DNA of 64,000 nt, taken from Dermatemys mawii (Eukaryota; Chordata; Testudines; Dermatemydidae). Numbering within the stretch: position 1 is the stretch's first letter; every line of letters starts with the position of its first letter. Made by a program: the position numbers and the translations under genes. The stretch is taken from assembly GCA_007922305.1 (NCBI GenBank), contig ML677330.1:266808-330807 (forward strand), written 5' to 3'. The notes under the pieces are model-generated. The model did no database searches and had not been told where the DNA came from. It was given only the letters and a program-made list of their open reading frames with translations. Positions 21,819 through 32,439 of the stretch are shown here, piece by piece.

Positions 21819-24720
21819 TTTCCCCAACATCTTACCTCTCCCACCCTACACAGTCACTACATATAAAAAAAGACACAAAAAAACCACATAAACAAAAACA
21901 ATCTTAGATAGCATCACTCCAAAAAATTAATAAGTGAAATATACAATCTTGTTGATATAATCCTGGTCCTCCCATTCACCGGCTCTTTTATGGTCTGTCT
22001 GGTCTTTCTTGCCTATACTTTGCTCATAAACTCATAAGAGTAGTGGCTGTATCTTCAATGCATTCTATAACGTGTCTATGTCATTTTAGCCACTGTAGGA
22101 ACACACAATAATAGAAGTATTCATGTAGGTCCACAAGTTCCAAGAGAAAAATGATATGCACTTAATCACCATCACCACTTTCTGCAACATGCTGGGTTTT
22201 TCTTGGAGCTCTCCCCATGTTCCTGACCTAGAAAGATGGAACATCACAAACTCAGAATGAAAGAAATTCAGGCCAAAAAAACCCTTGCTAAACGTCTTCT
22301 TTGTTCAACACAAAAATGCACTTGAATTTCATAGAGAAGGGTTGTTCCCAGGACCAATGCCTTGTGTTGTCCAGATTTGCCTTTTTCTAAGCTTTCTGAA
22401 AAGTTGGAAATGGATTTGAACATCTCACACAATGTGGTGTAAGAAATACAAAAATCAAATGTTCTTCACTGCATTCTGAGACGCGTTTAGAAGCTGAATT
22501 GTAAAACTGCCTGCATTCATCTGATTTTATGTTAGTCCGGTATTCACATCACTGCCAAAATCACACATTTATTATACAAATTCTGTTGCTTCCATCTCCC
22601 GTTGGGCTGCTCTGTTCTGCCTCTGAATAAGCTCAGGTCTGCCAGCAGAACTTGTATTATCCACTTTTGAAAAAGAAAACTTTAGTCCTCAAGTCCTCAT
22701 GCACATGTTTAATCTTCTCCAAGAGAACCGTAACTGCCAGCTACAGTTCACAGACCTCTTCAGTGTCTGAATCTGTTTCAAATTTTATAACGCTATTGTA
22801 TCTTAACTGTGCAATGCACTTAGCTGGATTTAAAGTGTACTTCTTTGTACTCAGTCTTCAGACTGACAATTCAGTGTTCTCCTGGCATCTGACTGAGAAC
22901 AACTGTCTGGTGATGAAAGGCACAACTTTATTTTCTTCCCCCTCCTTCGCTTTTCAAAGAGTGTGCACCTCAACGTTAGCAGAGAGGCAACACTAAACTC
23001 CTTTCTGTCTACCACATGAAAATGTATGGCACAGAAGCCCCTCAGAGCAAACTCCTCCACAACTTCTTTCCCTGACCTTAATAAATAGCTTCTCAATGCA
23101 GAGATGATGAGAACAGCAATGCAAAGACCTGCACCTATGTGATTTTTTCCCCCATTGTTTTCAATACCTTTTGGGAAGCTGGAAAAATTAGATATCACCT
23201 CAAAGCAAAACACACTGGTGCAAAGACCTACTATCCTCAAGAAAGTCATGAAAGTCAAGAAAGTCATGGCTTCAGAAAATACAATTCAATTCCTCAAGAA
23301 TTTTGTCCTTTGCCATGAAGATGAAACCAACACAGTTGCCTTTCACTGTGCATGAACAGAAATCATTGTGTTAGCAGGAATGCCTCTCTCTCTCTCATTC
23401 ATATCTCATTTTGAGTGACGTCACTTACTTCACTCCCAAAGTTCAAATGTTCTATACAAATTTAGTCTGTTTACACATTTTATCACTGACATCTATGTAA
23501 ATGAGAAACAAAGAATTGTGAAGTTGAGGATGCAGACAAGGTGATTCACACTAATGGAATGAATCCTACAGTATTTCCTACATTTAGAATTTTGCAGGGT
23601 CCTTCATTTTGGGTCTTTGTCACACAACACTTTCCACATTGGGTGTAGGCAATTTGAAATGTATGGCTTGGCACATAACTCAAATTGGTGAGGATTGCAG
23701 AAGATGTAATCTCCTTTCCCCTGTATTCAGTGAGACAGTTTCCTCTAGCCTCTGCCTCTCATACAGCACAAAGCCAAAATCATCCTGAAGTACTGTTTCT
23801 ACCAGCACATCTGCAGAGAAGGCAGACTCATCTTACATTATTGCTCCTCAGACCCTTATGCCTGTGTCAGGTACTGTCAGTATCATTATTCTATTAGCAA
23901 GGACAATGACATCATTTTAAAGACCTCAGTCGAGGAAAGCATCCTTATTCAGGAAAACATTTAAGCACATGATTATATAGGACTTAAGCATGTTAAATTC
24001 TTCTTTGCTGAGGAAAGCGCTGAAGCAAGTGATTGAACTGGGGGACAAAATTTTGGAAAGCTGTTGAGTGTAGCACTCTGAACAAGCACTGCCATGCAGG
24101 AACACAACCAGCACTAAGTTCTGCAGTTCCCTGCACAAATCTGAGAAAGTGGGTATTAACTCAACTGCACTTGATCACCATATTGCAGGGTAGCTGAAGG
24201 AGCTAATATAACATATTTGAGTGTTCTCGCTTATGTTCCATTCCAACTCCCATTGACTTCAATGAAAGGTGGGATAGGCCTATAAAAGACAAGCTTGTTT
24301 TCCCCAGCAACGAACAATAAGTTAAAAGGAAAAGGAAGGAACATCTTTCCAAAAGTTTATAACAATTAAGTTGGTCACAGTTTGCAGTTTTAACCTGAAT
24401 TCACTGTATCTTTATAGTATAAGAGAAAAGCTATTTGTTTTAATAGAATAATATTAGTGGGCTACATTCAGACCTAGTCTACTAGGGCGAATTGAGTTCT
24501 ACCAGGGATAAATTTGGCCAACTGTTTATAAAGCTCATATTATTGGAACAAATTTCAGATCACTATGAAGGAGAAAAGGTTTAAAATGGAACTAAGGCAC
24601 ATCAGCAGAAACACTAACAGCAACATACATTGTGTGATTAGCCTACTAAATTCGAAAGACTTGGCTACACAATAAGAAACAAGATGCAAAATTAGGGTCT
24701 AAAGAAAATTAATTTTATAT
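21819..24720. other. AT-rich DNA, no recognised gene
   Basis: No exon could be supported; the longest frame here (138 codons, minus, 22851-23267) has no recognisable domain. About 23940-24020 and 24246-24266 hold scraps of the dispersed AAGCACATGATT and CCCATTGACTTCAATG kind. Confidence 0.45.
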
Positions 24721-24724
24721 TACA

Positions 24725-24835
24725 GCTGCACCGAGAGGCCCCAAATCAGAATAGGGCCCCACTGTGTGAAGCTCTGTGCACATATGTACAATACAAAGAA
24801 TAGACCCTACCCCCAAAGGTTTCAACATAAAACAA
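24725..24835 (-). repeat. old LINE/SINE tail, GCCTAGCACAATGGGG type
   Basis: Contains GAGGCCCCAAATCAGAATAG, GGCCCCACTGTGTGAAGC and a CCCTACCCCCAAAGGTTT run. Read on the minus strand it corresponds to the plus-strand copy at about 53905-53998 (GTAAGCTCCTTGGGACAGG, CACTTAGCACACTGGGG). Further reverse copies lie at about 31745-31880, 37460-37540 and 44985-45085. Confidence 0.6.
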
Positions 24836-27800
24836 GTCACAAAGCACTTGAAAACATGGGATTAATTTCTTTATCATAAACCCTATCAAATCTTAGATAC
24901 CACTGTGATGTGACTAGTTTATTAAAACATATTATGTAACCGCAGTTTCATGCATTTGCATTTCTCATGTTAACTATTTACAACAGCAGCATCAAAAGAA
25001 TACTAAATTTTTATGGACCATAAGCAAATCTGAGTCTGAAATTCTGTTTCCCACCAAGCCAACTGGTTTAGAAAAGGTCATAGAAAAGTTAAAAGGCATT
25101 CTTCCCATTTCAGCATTCCAAAAGAAACAGCCACTGACACAGATTACCAGTTCTGAATTCCAAGCTTCTGGGATAAAGTGATATTCCAAGCATGTAATTT
25201 CTAGCCCTCACCATCCACACGGGAATGGACTGGCAAAGATGGCTAAGACAATTCTACAACAAAAAGACCCACCTATCAGCTCTGCTGTACTACAGAGCAA
25301 CTCAGAAGTAAGCCTGAAAGCTATAGGGCAAGTCACCACAGTAAATCTTGCTGCTAAGTGGCCCTGCTTAAGGTTGGGAAGCTGAGAGTAGGACCTGTTC
25401 TAGATGTAGGTGGGAGATTGATTGGTTGTAGGATGGGGGGGGGGGTTGTTCTCAGCAGCTGTGGGATGGAAGAGGGGATGTGGTACTAAAAATGTTTTCT
25501 GGCTAAATGGCTAGGGCCACTCCTAACTGAGAGATGCCATGTTTAAGATGCATTGGGTATCTTTCATTCATGGTCAAAATACAACCTCAAGTGTAACCAA
25601 ATTTAAAATCAGGAGACTCAGTCTTGGTAAAATTGGATGAGGGGAAATATTGGAAACACCAGCTACTGTCTACATCCTGAGATCTTATATGATTGAGGTG
25701 GATCAAGGTTTTCAGTACAGGAGGTATAGGTGATATCTTCAACTACTTTCAAACCTAACTGAATTGCTGTGTGACCATACTCATAGCTTAGACTCAGTGA
25801 AGGAAGACACCTCAGTGAAAAGAGTCCTAAACCTTCTGAGCAGAGGGCTACCCCTCTGGGATTTGATAATCAATGTGAATAATTTGCAAGAGTGTCTCTT
25901 GGATGCCCAGATCCGAATAAGTGACAAAGCCAGTGGCTTGTCCAGATCTATAATTTGTTGTTAAACATTATTGACAAATATTCTTACACAAGAGCAAAAT
26001 TATAAAAAAATCAAAACAGAATTCTGCCACACCTACTTATATGCCTCCCTCTGCAGGTAAATGGGAGCACACAACTTCTTTACCTCTACTGATCTTTGGT
26101 GTATCCCTGTAGTGGGAATAGGCATAGTGGGGCTCGCTCAGATACGTTGCTTTAAAACCTGAAGGGTTCTCACTTTGAACTCCAAAGGGCAGGTACAGCT
26201 GTAGCAAGGTCAATGGCTAAAACAAGAGAGCTAGGTCAGTAGCCACCAACATGAGTGATAAACCTACCAGGAGAAAAACACTCCTTGGGTTACATGTAGG
26301 ATTCTGGGATTGGTTGGATGACTCCTGGAGAGAGATTCTTGTGTTTGGGCCTGTGCTCAAAGAATTTCCCATATTTATACAAGAGAGACCAGGTAGATTG
26401 GCCATAAAAACATTTTGCTTTGACTTCATAACATGTTTTTTTAACGACAGGCGAGATTCTTTCTATCATAGTGTTGCTCAGCATTCTCCACAAGCCCACT
26501 GCACTCGGCATTCTCACCTGCTGCCCATTTCAAATATATGGGAAAAATATTGATGCAGCACTAACTCTACAGGGATCAACAAATACTGTATATAAATCAC
26601 AGATTGTAGCTATAATACAATAATCCAGTACCCAACTGAAGTCTTTAAGGAATTAGGATCCTAAATGAAAGGAAGAATCTTTATATACCTATTTCTTTGC
26701 TTAAAGTCTTGCAAGCCAGCTGGCATTGGATATTCCCCTTCAAACTATTCTAAAGCTAGCTCCTTTTTTAGTTTCAGCATACTGGCCTGGAACTGAACCA
26801 GCAAGGGTCACTAGGAAGGAGAACAAATGCTGCCTTTGTACAGGTTTTTTGGAACACAGTAAGAGTTTGACTCATAAGTACAATACAATTAGAGACAGTG
26901 TACATTACACAATATGTCCAATATTAAAGCACTGACAGCATGAACTCTTTCACTTTGACACATGTTCTTGAAGTCAAAAAGTTTTCTGAAAGGTTTTCAC
27001 TACAGAAGTACAGCACAAAAAAATCACTCTTGATCTGTTATTTAGTAGGAGCTTAATAAATGCTTCAACTGACATCTCATAGGGTCTGATCCTGTAAAGC
27101 CTTTGAAATCATTGGCACGCATCATGTAAGGATTTGCAGGATTGGGCCCAGGGTGTCTTCTCTCTTCCTCTCACCTTCATGGCCAAAATAAGATATGCAA
27201 AATACTTTCCTAAGGGGTCAATTCTGGAATGTGTTAAGGGTGCATAGTACCATGCAGGATCAGACTCTAAATCTGTAAACAGTGACTAAGAAATCCTGAT
27301 TTTTCTGAGTTTTAAATCAGAATTTCCAAAATCCTGCAGTCTGATTCAGCCTTATACAGCCTGATTGTTTATGAGATATAATACAATATTTTCATTTGCT
27401 GTGATTACATTAAATGTTCTTAAAAGCACTGAAGTGCCAAAGTCTATATTATCTGTCTTTAAGGCACCTGTAAAAGTAAATCTGAGCATTAATGGTGCAG
27501 TAATCTATTTAATTCCCTGTTGAAACAAAGAGAGAGTATTTCTGCTTCTCTGATAAAAAGAGAAACCCACTGCACTCTTCTTAAGTTCACAGAGAGCTGC
27601 TTTGTAACCAGTCAAGATAATCATAATTTTTACTAAATTATGAAAAATCCACGTGAGAGTTCTCCCTCTGCTTAGAATCATTATTATTTTAATTAAATGC
27701 AAGTTTGTCCAATGAAAACCAAAAACTAGGTGGAAATAACCTTATGGCAAAGGATATCAAGGTTTCTCTAACTACTGTACTGATGTCATCCACTGACTGT

Positions 27801-27905
27801 GGCCTTATGAGAATATGCCTTTTCAATGCTGCTTGTGTTTTGACACAAATATCATGTGATAGCAATTATGCACACTCATCTCAGTACAAACTTCCATTAT
27901 GAAAT
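24836..27905. other. AT-rich DNA, no recognised gene
   Basis: Only short frames. A run of about 12 G is at 25434-25445. About 27080-27155 (GGTCTGATCCTGTAAAGCC, GGATTTGCAGGATTGGGCC) belongs to a scattered repeat type also seen at 48160-48260. Nothing else was recognised. Confidence 0.45.
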
Positions 27906-27914
27906 TAGCTAAAT

Positions 27915-28015
27915 GATCCCCTCCTAGCCCCTCCTGCTGCTCACACAGTTACTCTTCTGCTTTTAGCACACTAGCTCAATCAAATCACACTCCCAACTCA
28001 AAGTGTAGACATACC
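27915..28015 (-). mobile_element. partial MITE, one terminus present
   Basis: On the minus strand the segment starts AAGGGTATGTCTACACTTTG and continues with GAGCTAGTGTGCTAAAAGC. This terminus is of the AGGGTATGTCTACACT type. The opposite terminus was not found, so the copy appears truncated. Confidence 0.55.
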
Positions 28016-29280
28016 CTTACACTCCAAGTGTGTGTGGAGCACACAACACATCCCATTGTTCTCAGTGGGAGCTGTTGAATAGTTTTGAAAACCTGACCGC
28101 TTCATTCAGAAAGCTAAGCTGAAGTTTGCCACAATTTTCAAAAATGCTCACTGAGCACTTTGGAAAATCCGGCTCAACAGTTTCTGCTTGGCCTCCTTCC
28201 AACAAGTTTTGCTACCTGTTTATGAAACCATTTTCCTCCTCCTCCTCCTCCTCCTCTCACAAATTTTAAAATTTTGATCCAATTAAAAATGAAGAAAAAG
28301 AAAAGAAGAATCCAAATATGAATGTGGTCTGGAAAACACTGTCTCCCTACAGAGCCCTGCCAGCAAATATTTGGCTGTGCAGAGAAGGGGGGAAATCATG
28401 TCAGTTACATAATTCCCAAAACCTTTGTAGCTGCAGCAGTTCCCTGACAGCTGAGATGCAGAATGGAAAGTCACATAGCCATTTCTAGCTTAGGAAAGGA
28501 CATTCGTAATTAAAGCATGCAGTGACTGTAGTGTGCTATGATAAGGACAATTTCAGTGCTCTCCTATCTGAGACACATTACATTTCTCATCGGTTTACTG
28601 ACCAGTGGAGTAGAATCCGGCAACCATTAACACATTATGAAATTAAAGTCACAAGGGATGCTCTTGAAAATGTAATTTCAGGGCCCAAGCCACCTGTGAC
28701 CTTTCTTCTGCACATTTACTTGTTCAATATGATATGCTTAAAGAAGAGTTCATTTGTCAGGGGAGGTTTCTTATGAGACAGAGGAGTCCAGCTGGCCAAA
28801 GCCATTACTGCATTTTAAAGCATTACCTCATTTGTTTGGCATCCAACATTTGATTTTCACTGTTTTTGTTATATTTGAAAAGAGAAAGCACACACATACT
28901 CGGCACACATCTCCTCAAAAGGACACAAGCAACTCCTACTGACTTCAGTGGGAGGTACTTGTATGCTGGGGTACAGAGAATCAGACCAACAAAATATACA
29001 GATTCTCTGCCTCATCCTCCTGTGTCCTTTGTGAGGCTCCTGTACCACAAAGAGGATGGAACCTGTTCCTAACTCCACTGCTGGGGATTTCACTGGCATA
29101 GAGGAGTTCCCAGTGGGCAAACAACCAATGTAGCCAGCTCCATGCTACTCTTCCTGGATCCTCAATAAAGGGGTCATATCATAGGTTCTAGAGTTAGTCC
29201 AAATATTGGTTAGTGGAGACATGTCCAACAACACTTTTATCAGGAAGATTTGAGAGAGCATGCACTAGCTTTCTCTCACT
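28016..29280. other. AT-rich DNA, no recognised gene
   Basis: Holds a short CCT microsatellite (28233-28257) and no supported gene. The overlapping short frames at 28750-29120 lack domains. Confidence 0.45.
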
Positions 29281-29287
29281 CTACAGC

Positions 29288-29510
29288 CTAGTGGTTAGGG
29301 CACTCATCGTTTATTTCCAGAAGACAGAGGAAATGTGCACCTGTGTCCATGTCCATTTGGTTAGGGCATAAGCCTGGGATGTGAGAGACCTAGGCTCAAG
29401 TCCCTCGTCTGCCTAGATCAGAATGATGACAAATTCTTTTCTGAATCAGGCAGAGCAGTGACTACAGTCTGGGTCTCTCACATCCCAGACTAGTGCCCTA
29501 ACCGAATGGA
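29288..29510. repeat. tRNA-like SINE in foldback arrangement
   Basis: The forward arm has GTGGTTAGGGCACTC (29291) and again TTGGTTAGGGCATAAGCC, CCTGGGATGTGAGAGACC and GGCTCAAGTCCC (29357-29404), which read like the A and B boxes of a tRNA-derived SINE. The reverse arm GGGTCTCTCACATCCCAGAC and GTGCCCTAACCG (29470-29506) is the inverted copy. The arms could pair over about 35 bp. A second foldback of the same sort lies at 49766-49890. Confidence 0.7.
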
Positions 29511-30880
29511 GATGGACACAGATATGCATCTCCTCTTCCCTTCAGAATTAAAAAGATAAGGTTTTGATCTGCAACTACATATTTTGACATAATTCGGTTT
29601 ACAAAAACGTTCACAGAAGAGTTTGTTTTATTCCAGTGCAGAATTAAAACAATTTTGAAACCTATGAAGTGGACACAAAATTAAATTGTCATCCTTTGGT
29701 CAGCTCAGTAGATTCATAGGGTGAATTCCTGGCCTTATTGAAGTCAATGTCAAAATTCCTATTAACTTCAACAGGGCCAGGATTTCCCCCCTAGACTTTA
29801 AGACCAGCACAGACCATTATGATCATCTAGTTTGACTCTCTGCACACAGAAGGCCACAGAATTTCACCCAGTGATTTTGGCATCAAGCCCAACAACTTGT
29901 GATTCAATTAGACCATCTGTTTTACAAAGAGATGTCAGGGGAGGGGAGGAGGCTACAATCTGGCTATGCTTGGTTTCTTGGGGGCCACTGCCAGCTTCTC
30001 AGCTGTTCTACCCTGCACCAGGGCCAGCTATAACCAGCTCCCTAATTGCCACCTCTCTGTGTTGAGCACAAACTTGGTACAGTACTGAATCTGGCCTGCA
30101 ATATTCTACTTTTTAAAAGAAGAAAAAAGCACTAGTCAAGGAAAAGGACGAAATCACCTGCGATTTTTTTAAACCTCAGTTATCTAAGGAAAAAACCAAC
30201 AAAATTTGCTTGTTTTCTATTCCCGATCAGCTTTTAATAAATACCATAGATGACTGAGAATCTGCAGAAAAGATTAAGGCCTAAACAAAGAAAAACTGAC
30301 ACCAATACACGGTTGTGGATCCATCTCTAAAACAAACCTTCTCCAACTCCTCTCCTATCTCTCTTCTCTCAGGGGAAGGGCAGTATAAAAGATCTCTTCC
30401 CCCACCTCCAGATTCTGGCCCAAGTTTTTAGAATAACCAAAGAAGAGTTTACTTCTAAAGGTCTTGAATTTAACAGTGATCCTCATGCATGCTGGGACAG
30501 GATTTTAGGATCTGAATTGGTACTGTATGAGGAGCTGGTCTCACTGAGAGATGAGTGTGCTTAACACATTGCAAGAAGACACAAACATTGCATGACTGGA
30601 CCCTATGTATTGCCAGGTGAGATGCACATGTTCAGTTAAAGCACATGATCTTAAAGTAAATGAGTGCATTGTATACACCTCCCAGTAACCTGAAATGCTA
30701 TGACTCCCAAAGATCCCCGTCTATCCCGTTTCATCCCCACTCTCATCACAGCCACCATCGTTCTTGCTGATAGAAACAGAAGGGGTCTTTCCTCAAAGCT
30801 CACTAATGTAGCCACTTAGCATGTTCTCAAGAAATTTAAGTATCCTTCCTCTTAACGCAGGATACTTAATGCCAGGCCAT
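29511..30880. other. AT-rich DNA, no recognised gene
   Basis: At 29736-29790 there is a scrap of the TTGAAGTCAATG dispersed repeat, followed by TTTAAGACCAGCACAGACC, which resembles an old repeat end. No gene was supported. Confidence 0.45.
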
Positions 30881-30887
30881 TGCTTCC

Positions 30888-31025
30888 TACAGCTCCCATT
30901 GGCCAGGAATGGTGAACTGCGCAGCCAGTGGAAGCTGCGAGCGGCTGAACCTACAGCCACTCGGGTAAACAAAACATCTTGCGGCCAGCCAGGGGCTTAC
31001 CCTGGCCAAGCCATGGAACAAGTTT
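30888..31025. repeat. fragment of hAT-type repeat
   Basis: CCCATTGGCCAGGAATGGTG, GCCAGTGGAAGCTGCGAGCGG, GGTAAACAAAACATC and a terminus-like GTTTGGGAACCCTG. Related wording (CCCATTGGCCAGGAACCACG, CAGTGGAAGCTG) occurs inside the unit at 48876. Only one end is recognisable. Confidence 0.5.
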
Positions 31026-31039
31026 GGGAACCCTGCCTT

Positions 31040-31400
31040 ACAGTGATAGACTCAAGGAACTCAGTCTGTTTAGTTTAACAAAGAGAAGATGGGATGACTT
31101 GATTACAGTGTATAAGTACCTGTATGGGGAACAAATATTTGACAATAGTTTCTTCAGTCTATCAGAGAAAGGTATAACACAATACAATGACTGGAAGCTG
31201 ACCCTAGACAAATTCAGACTGGAGATAAGGCAGACATCTGTAACAGAGAGGGTAATTAACCATTGGAGTAATTTACCAAGAATTGTGGTAGATTTTCCGT
31301 CACTTGATTTTTAAATCAAGTCTTGATGTTTTTCCTAAAGATATGCTCTGGGAATTATGTACGGCCTATTACATAAAAGGTCAGAGCAGATGTCACCAGA
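31040..31400 (+). pseudogene. CR1-like LINE reverse transcriptase, 3' end fragment
   Basis: The plus frame at about 31040-31314 translates to text typical of the C-terminal end of CR1 ORF2: TKRRWDDLITVYKYLYG, then KFRLEIRQTSVTERVINHW, SNLPRIVVDFPSLDF. In the family this region follows the polymerase domain. A stop at 31312-31314 interrupts the end (the family usually continues a little), and the upstream part of the element is missing, so this is a 5'-truncated, dead copy. Its host role is none that I can see. Confidence 0.8.
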
Positions 31401-31439
31401 AAAATGAACCATCACTTGAAGACTTGAAATCAAAGTTTT

Positions 31440-31480
31440 TCTCTTTCTTTCTTTCTTTCTTTCCTTTCTTTCTTTCAGGT
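31440..31480 (+). repeat. CTTT microsatellite
   Basis: TTTC units repeated about nine times with one interruption (TTCCTTTC). It ends near a TTTCAG. Confidence 0.85.
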
Positions 31481-31744
31481 CTTTCTAAAATATATGCTTT
31501 GGCTCAAATACGTGATGGACTTGATGCAGAGTATACTGAGTAAGGTTTATTAACTGATAAGATATCACACTAGATCATCATCATAGTCCATTTTTGGCCT
31601 TAAAACCTGAATCTCAATCACTTCTACAGCAAATGAGTTCATTCTACACATAAAAAGATGCCTTTGAGGAATGCTAGCCCTATGACCTCGCTCTGGATCT
31701 GAAAATAAGCTAGATTCTATTTTGCTTTATCGTTTGCTCTTGCT

Positions 31745-31880
31745 TCTACATTAGAGTCTGTATTTGTATATTTGTACATCAAGCAGTACCTCTTTGTTCT
31801 ATGCATTGTACAAAGTGGGGGAGGGAGAGAGAGAGACAGAGAGTGCCTGTTCCAAAGAGCTTACCATCTAAGAAATAATA
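31745..31880 (-). repeat. old LINE/SINE tail, GCCTAGCACAATGGGG type
   Basis: CATTGTACAAAGTGGGGG, a short GAGA run and CCAAAGAGCTTACCATCTAA match the reverse form of the family also seen at 44985. Weakly conserved. Confidence 0.45.
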
Positions 31881-32430
31881 CTTACCTGAAATACAGACTG
31901 GGAGAAGATCTGTTGAGCTAGACGGTGCCATTTTTCAACAGTCACTTTAGTAAAAGGAAATACAGCTACAAAGCGACTCCTATAAACACTGTGATAAGCA
32001 AATATATTCTTGAATTTACAGTGATGAACTTATATTAACTTTGGTGAAGTTGCACTGAGGGCCACGATGATTCTCCCTCATATACTAGGAAACTTCCTAA
32101 CAAGTAATAAAGTGAACATAAAAGCCTGAGACGATCCCATTAAAATTACAAGTAAGAATTAGTCCCATTGAAATGTTTTCCTAAAATTAATGCCAAAACC
32201 AGGCTGAGTTAAGTAAAACCAACATTTACTAACGTAATGTGAAGAACCTTTAATTTGCCAATAGAGAATATAAAACATTAAGAGTTCAGATTCATTCCTT
32301 GCATATATCTCCAACGGCCTAAATTTTCAAAAGGATCCAATAATGTGGGGTATCCTGTTAGACATCAAGAGACTGATTTCACTGGTCTACAATTTTTTAG
32401 AAGTTGTCTGCTTCAGAGATAAAATGTGAT
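31881..32430. other. AT-rich DNA, no recognised gene
   Basis: Nothing recognised. The stretch leads into the weak inverted repeat that bounds the next mobile element. Confidence 0.45.
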
Positions 32431-32439
32431 ATTTATTAT

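Noticed and set aside
21460..21891. 143-codon plus frame
   Set aside because: Runs straight across a MITE with its target duplications, so it is accidental.
22851..23267. 138-codon minus frame
   Set aside because: No domain, no splice context and ordinary AT-rich composition.
29288..29410. Possible functional tRNA gene
   Set aside because: Box-like motifs are present, but the cloverleaf cannot be closed and an inverted copy follows; it fits a tRNA-derived SINE.
31440..31480. Polypyrimidine tract and acceptor of a host exon
   Set aside because: It is a CTTT microsatellite ending in TTTCAG by chance; the frame after it has no domain.
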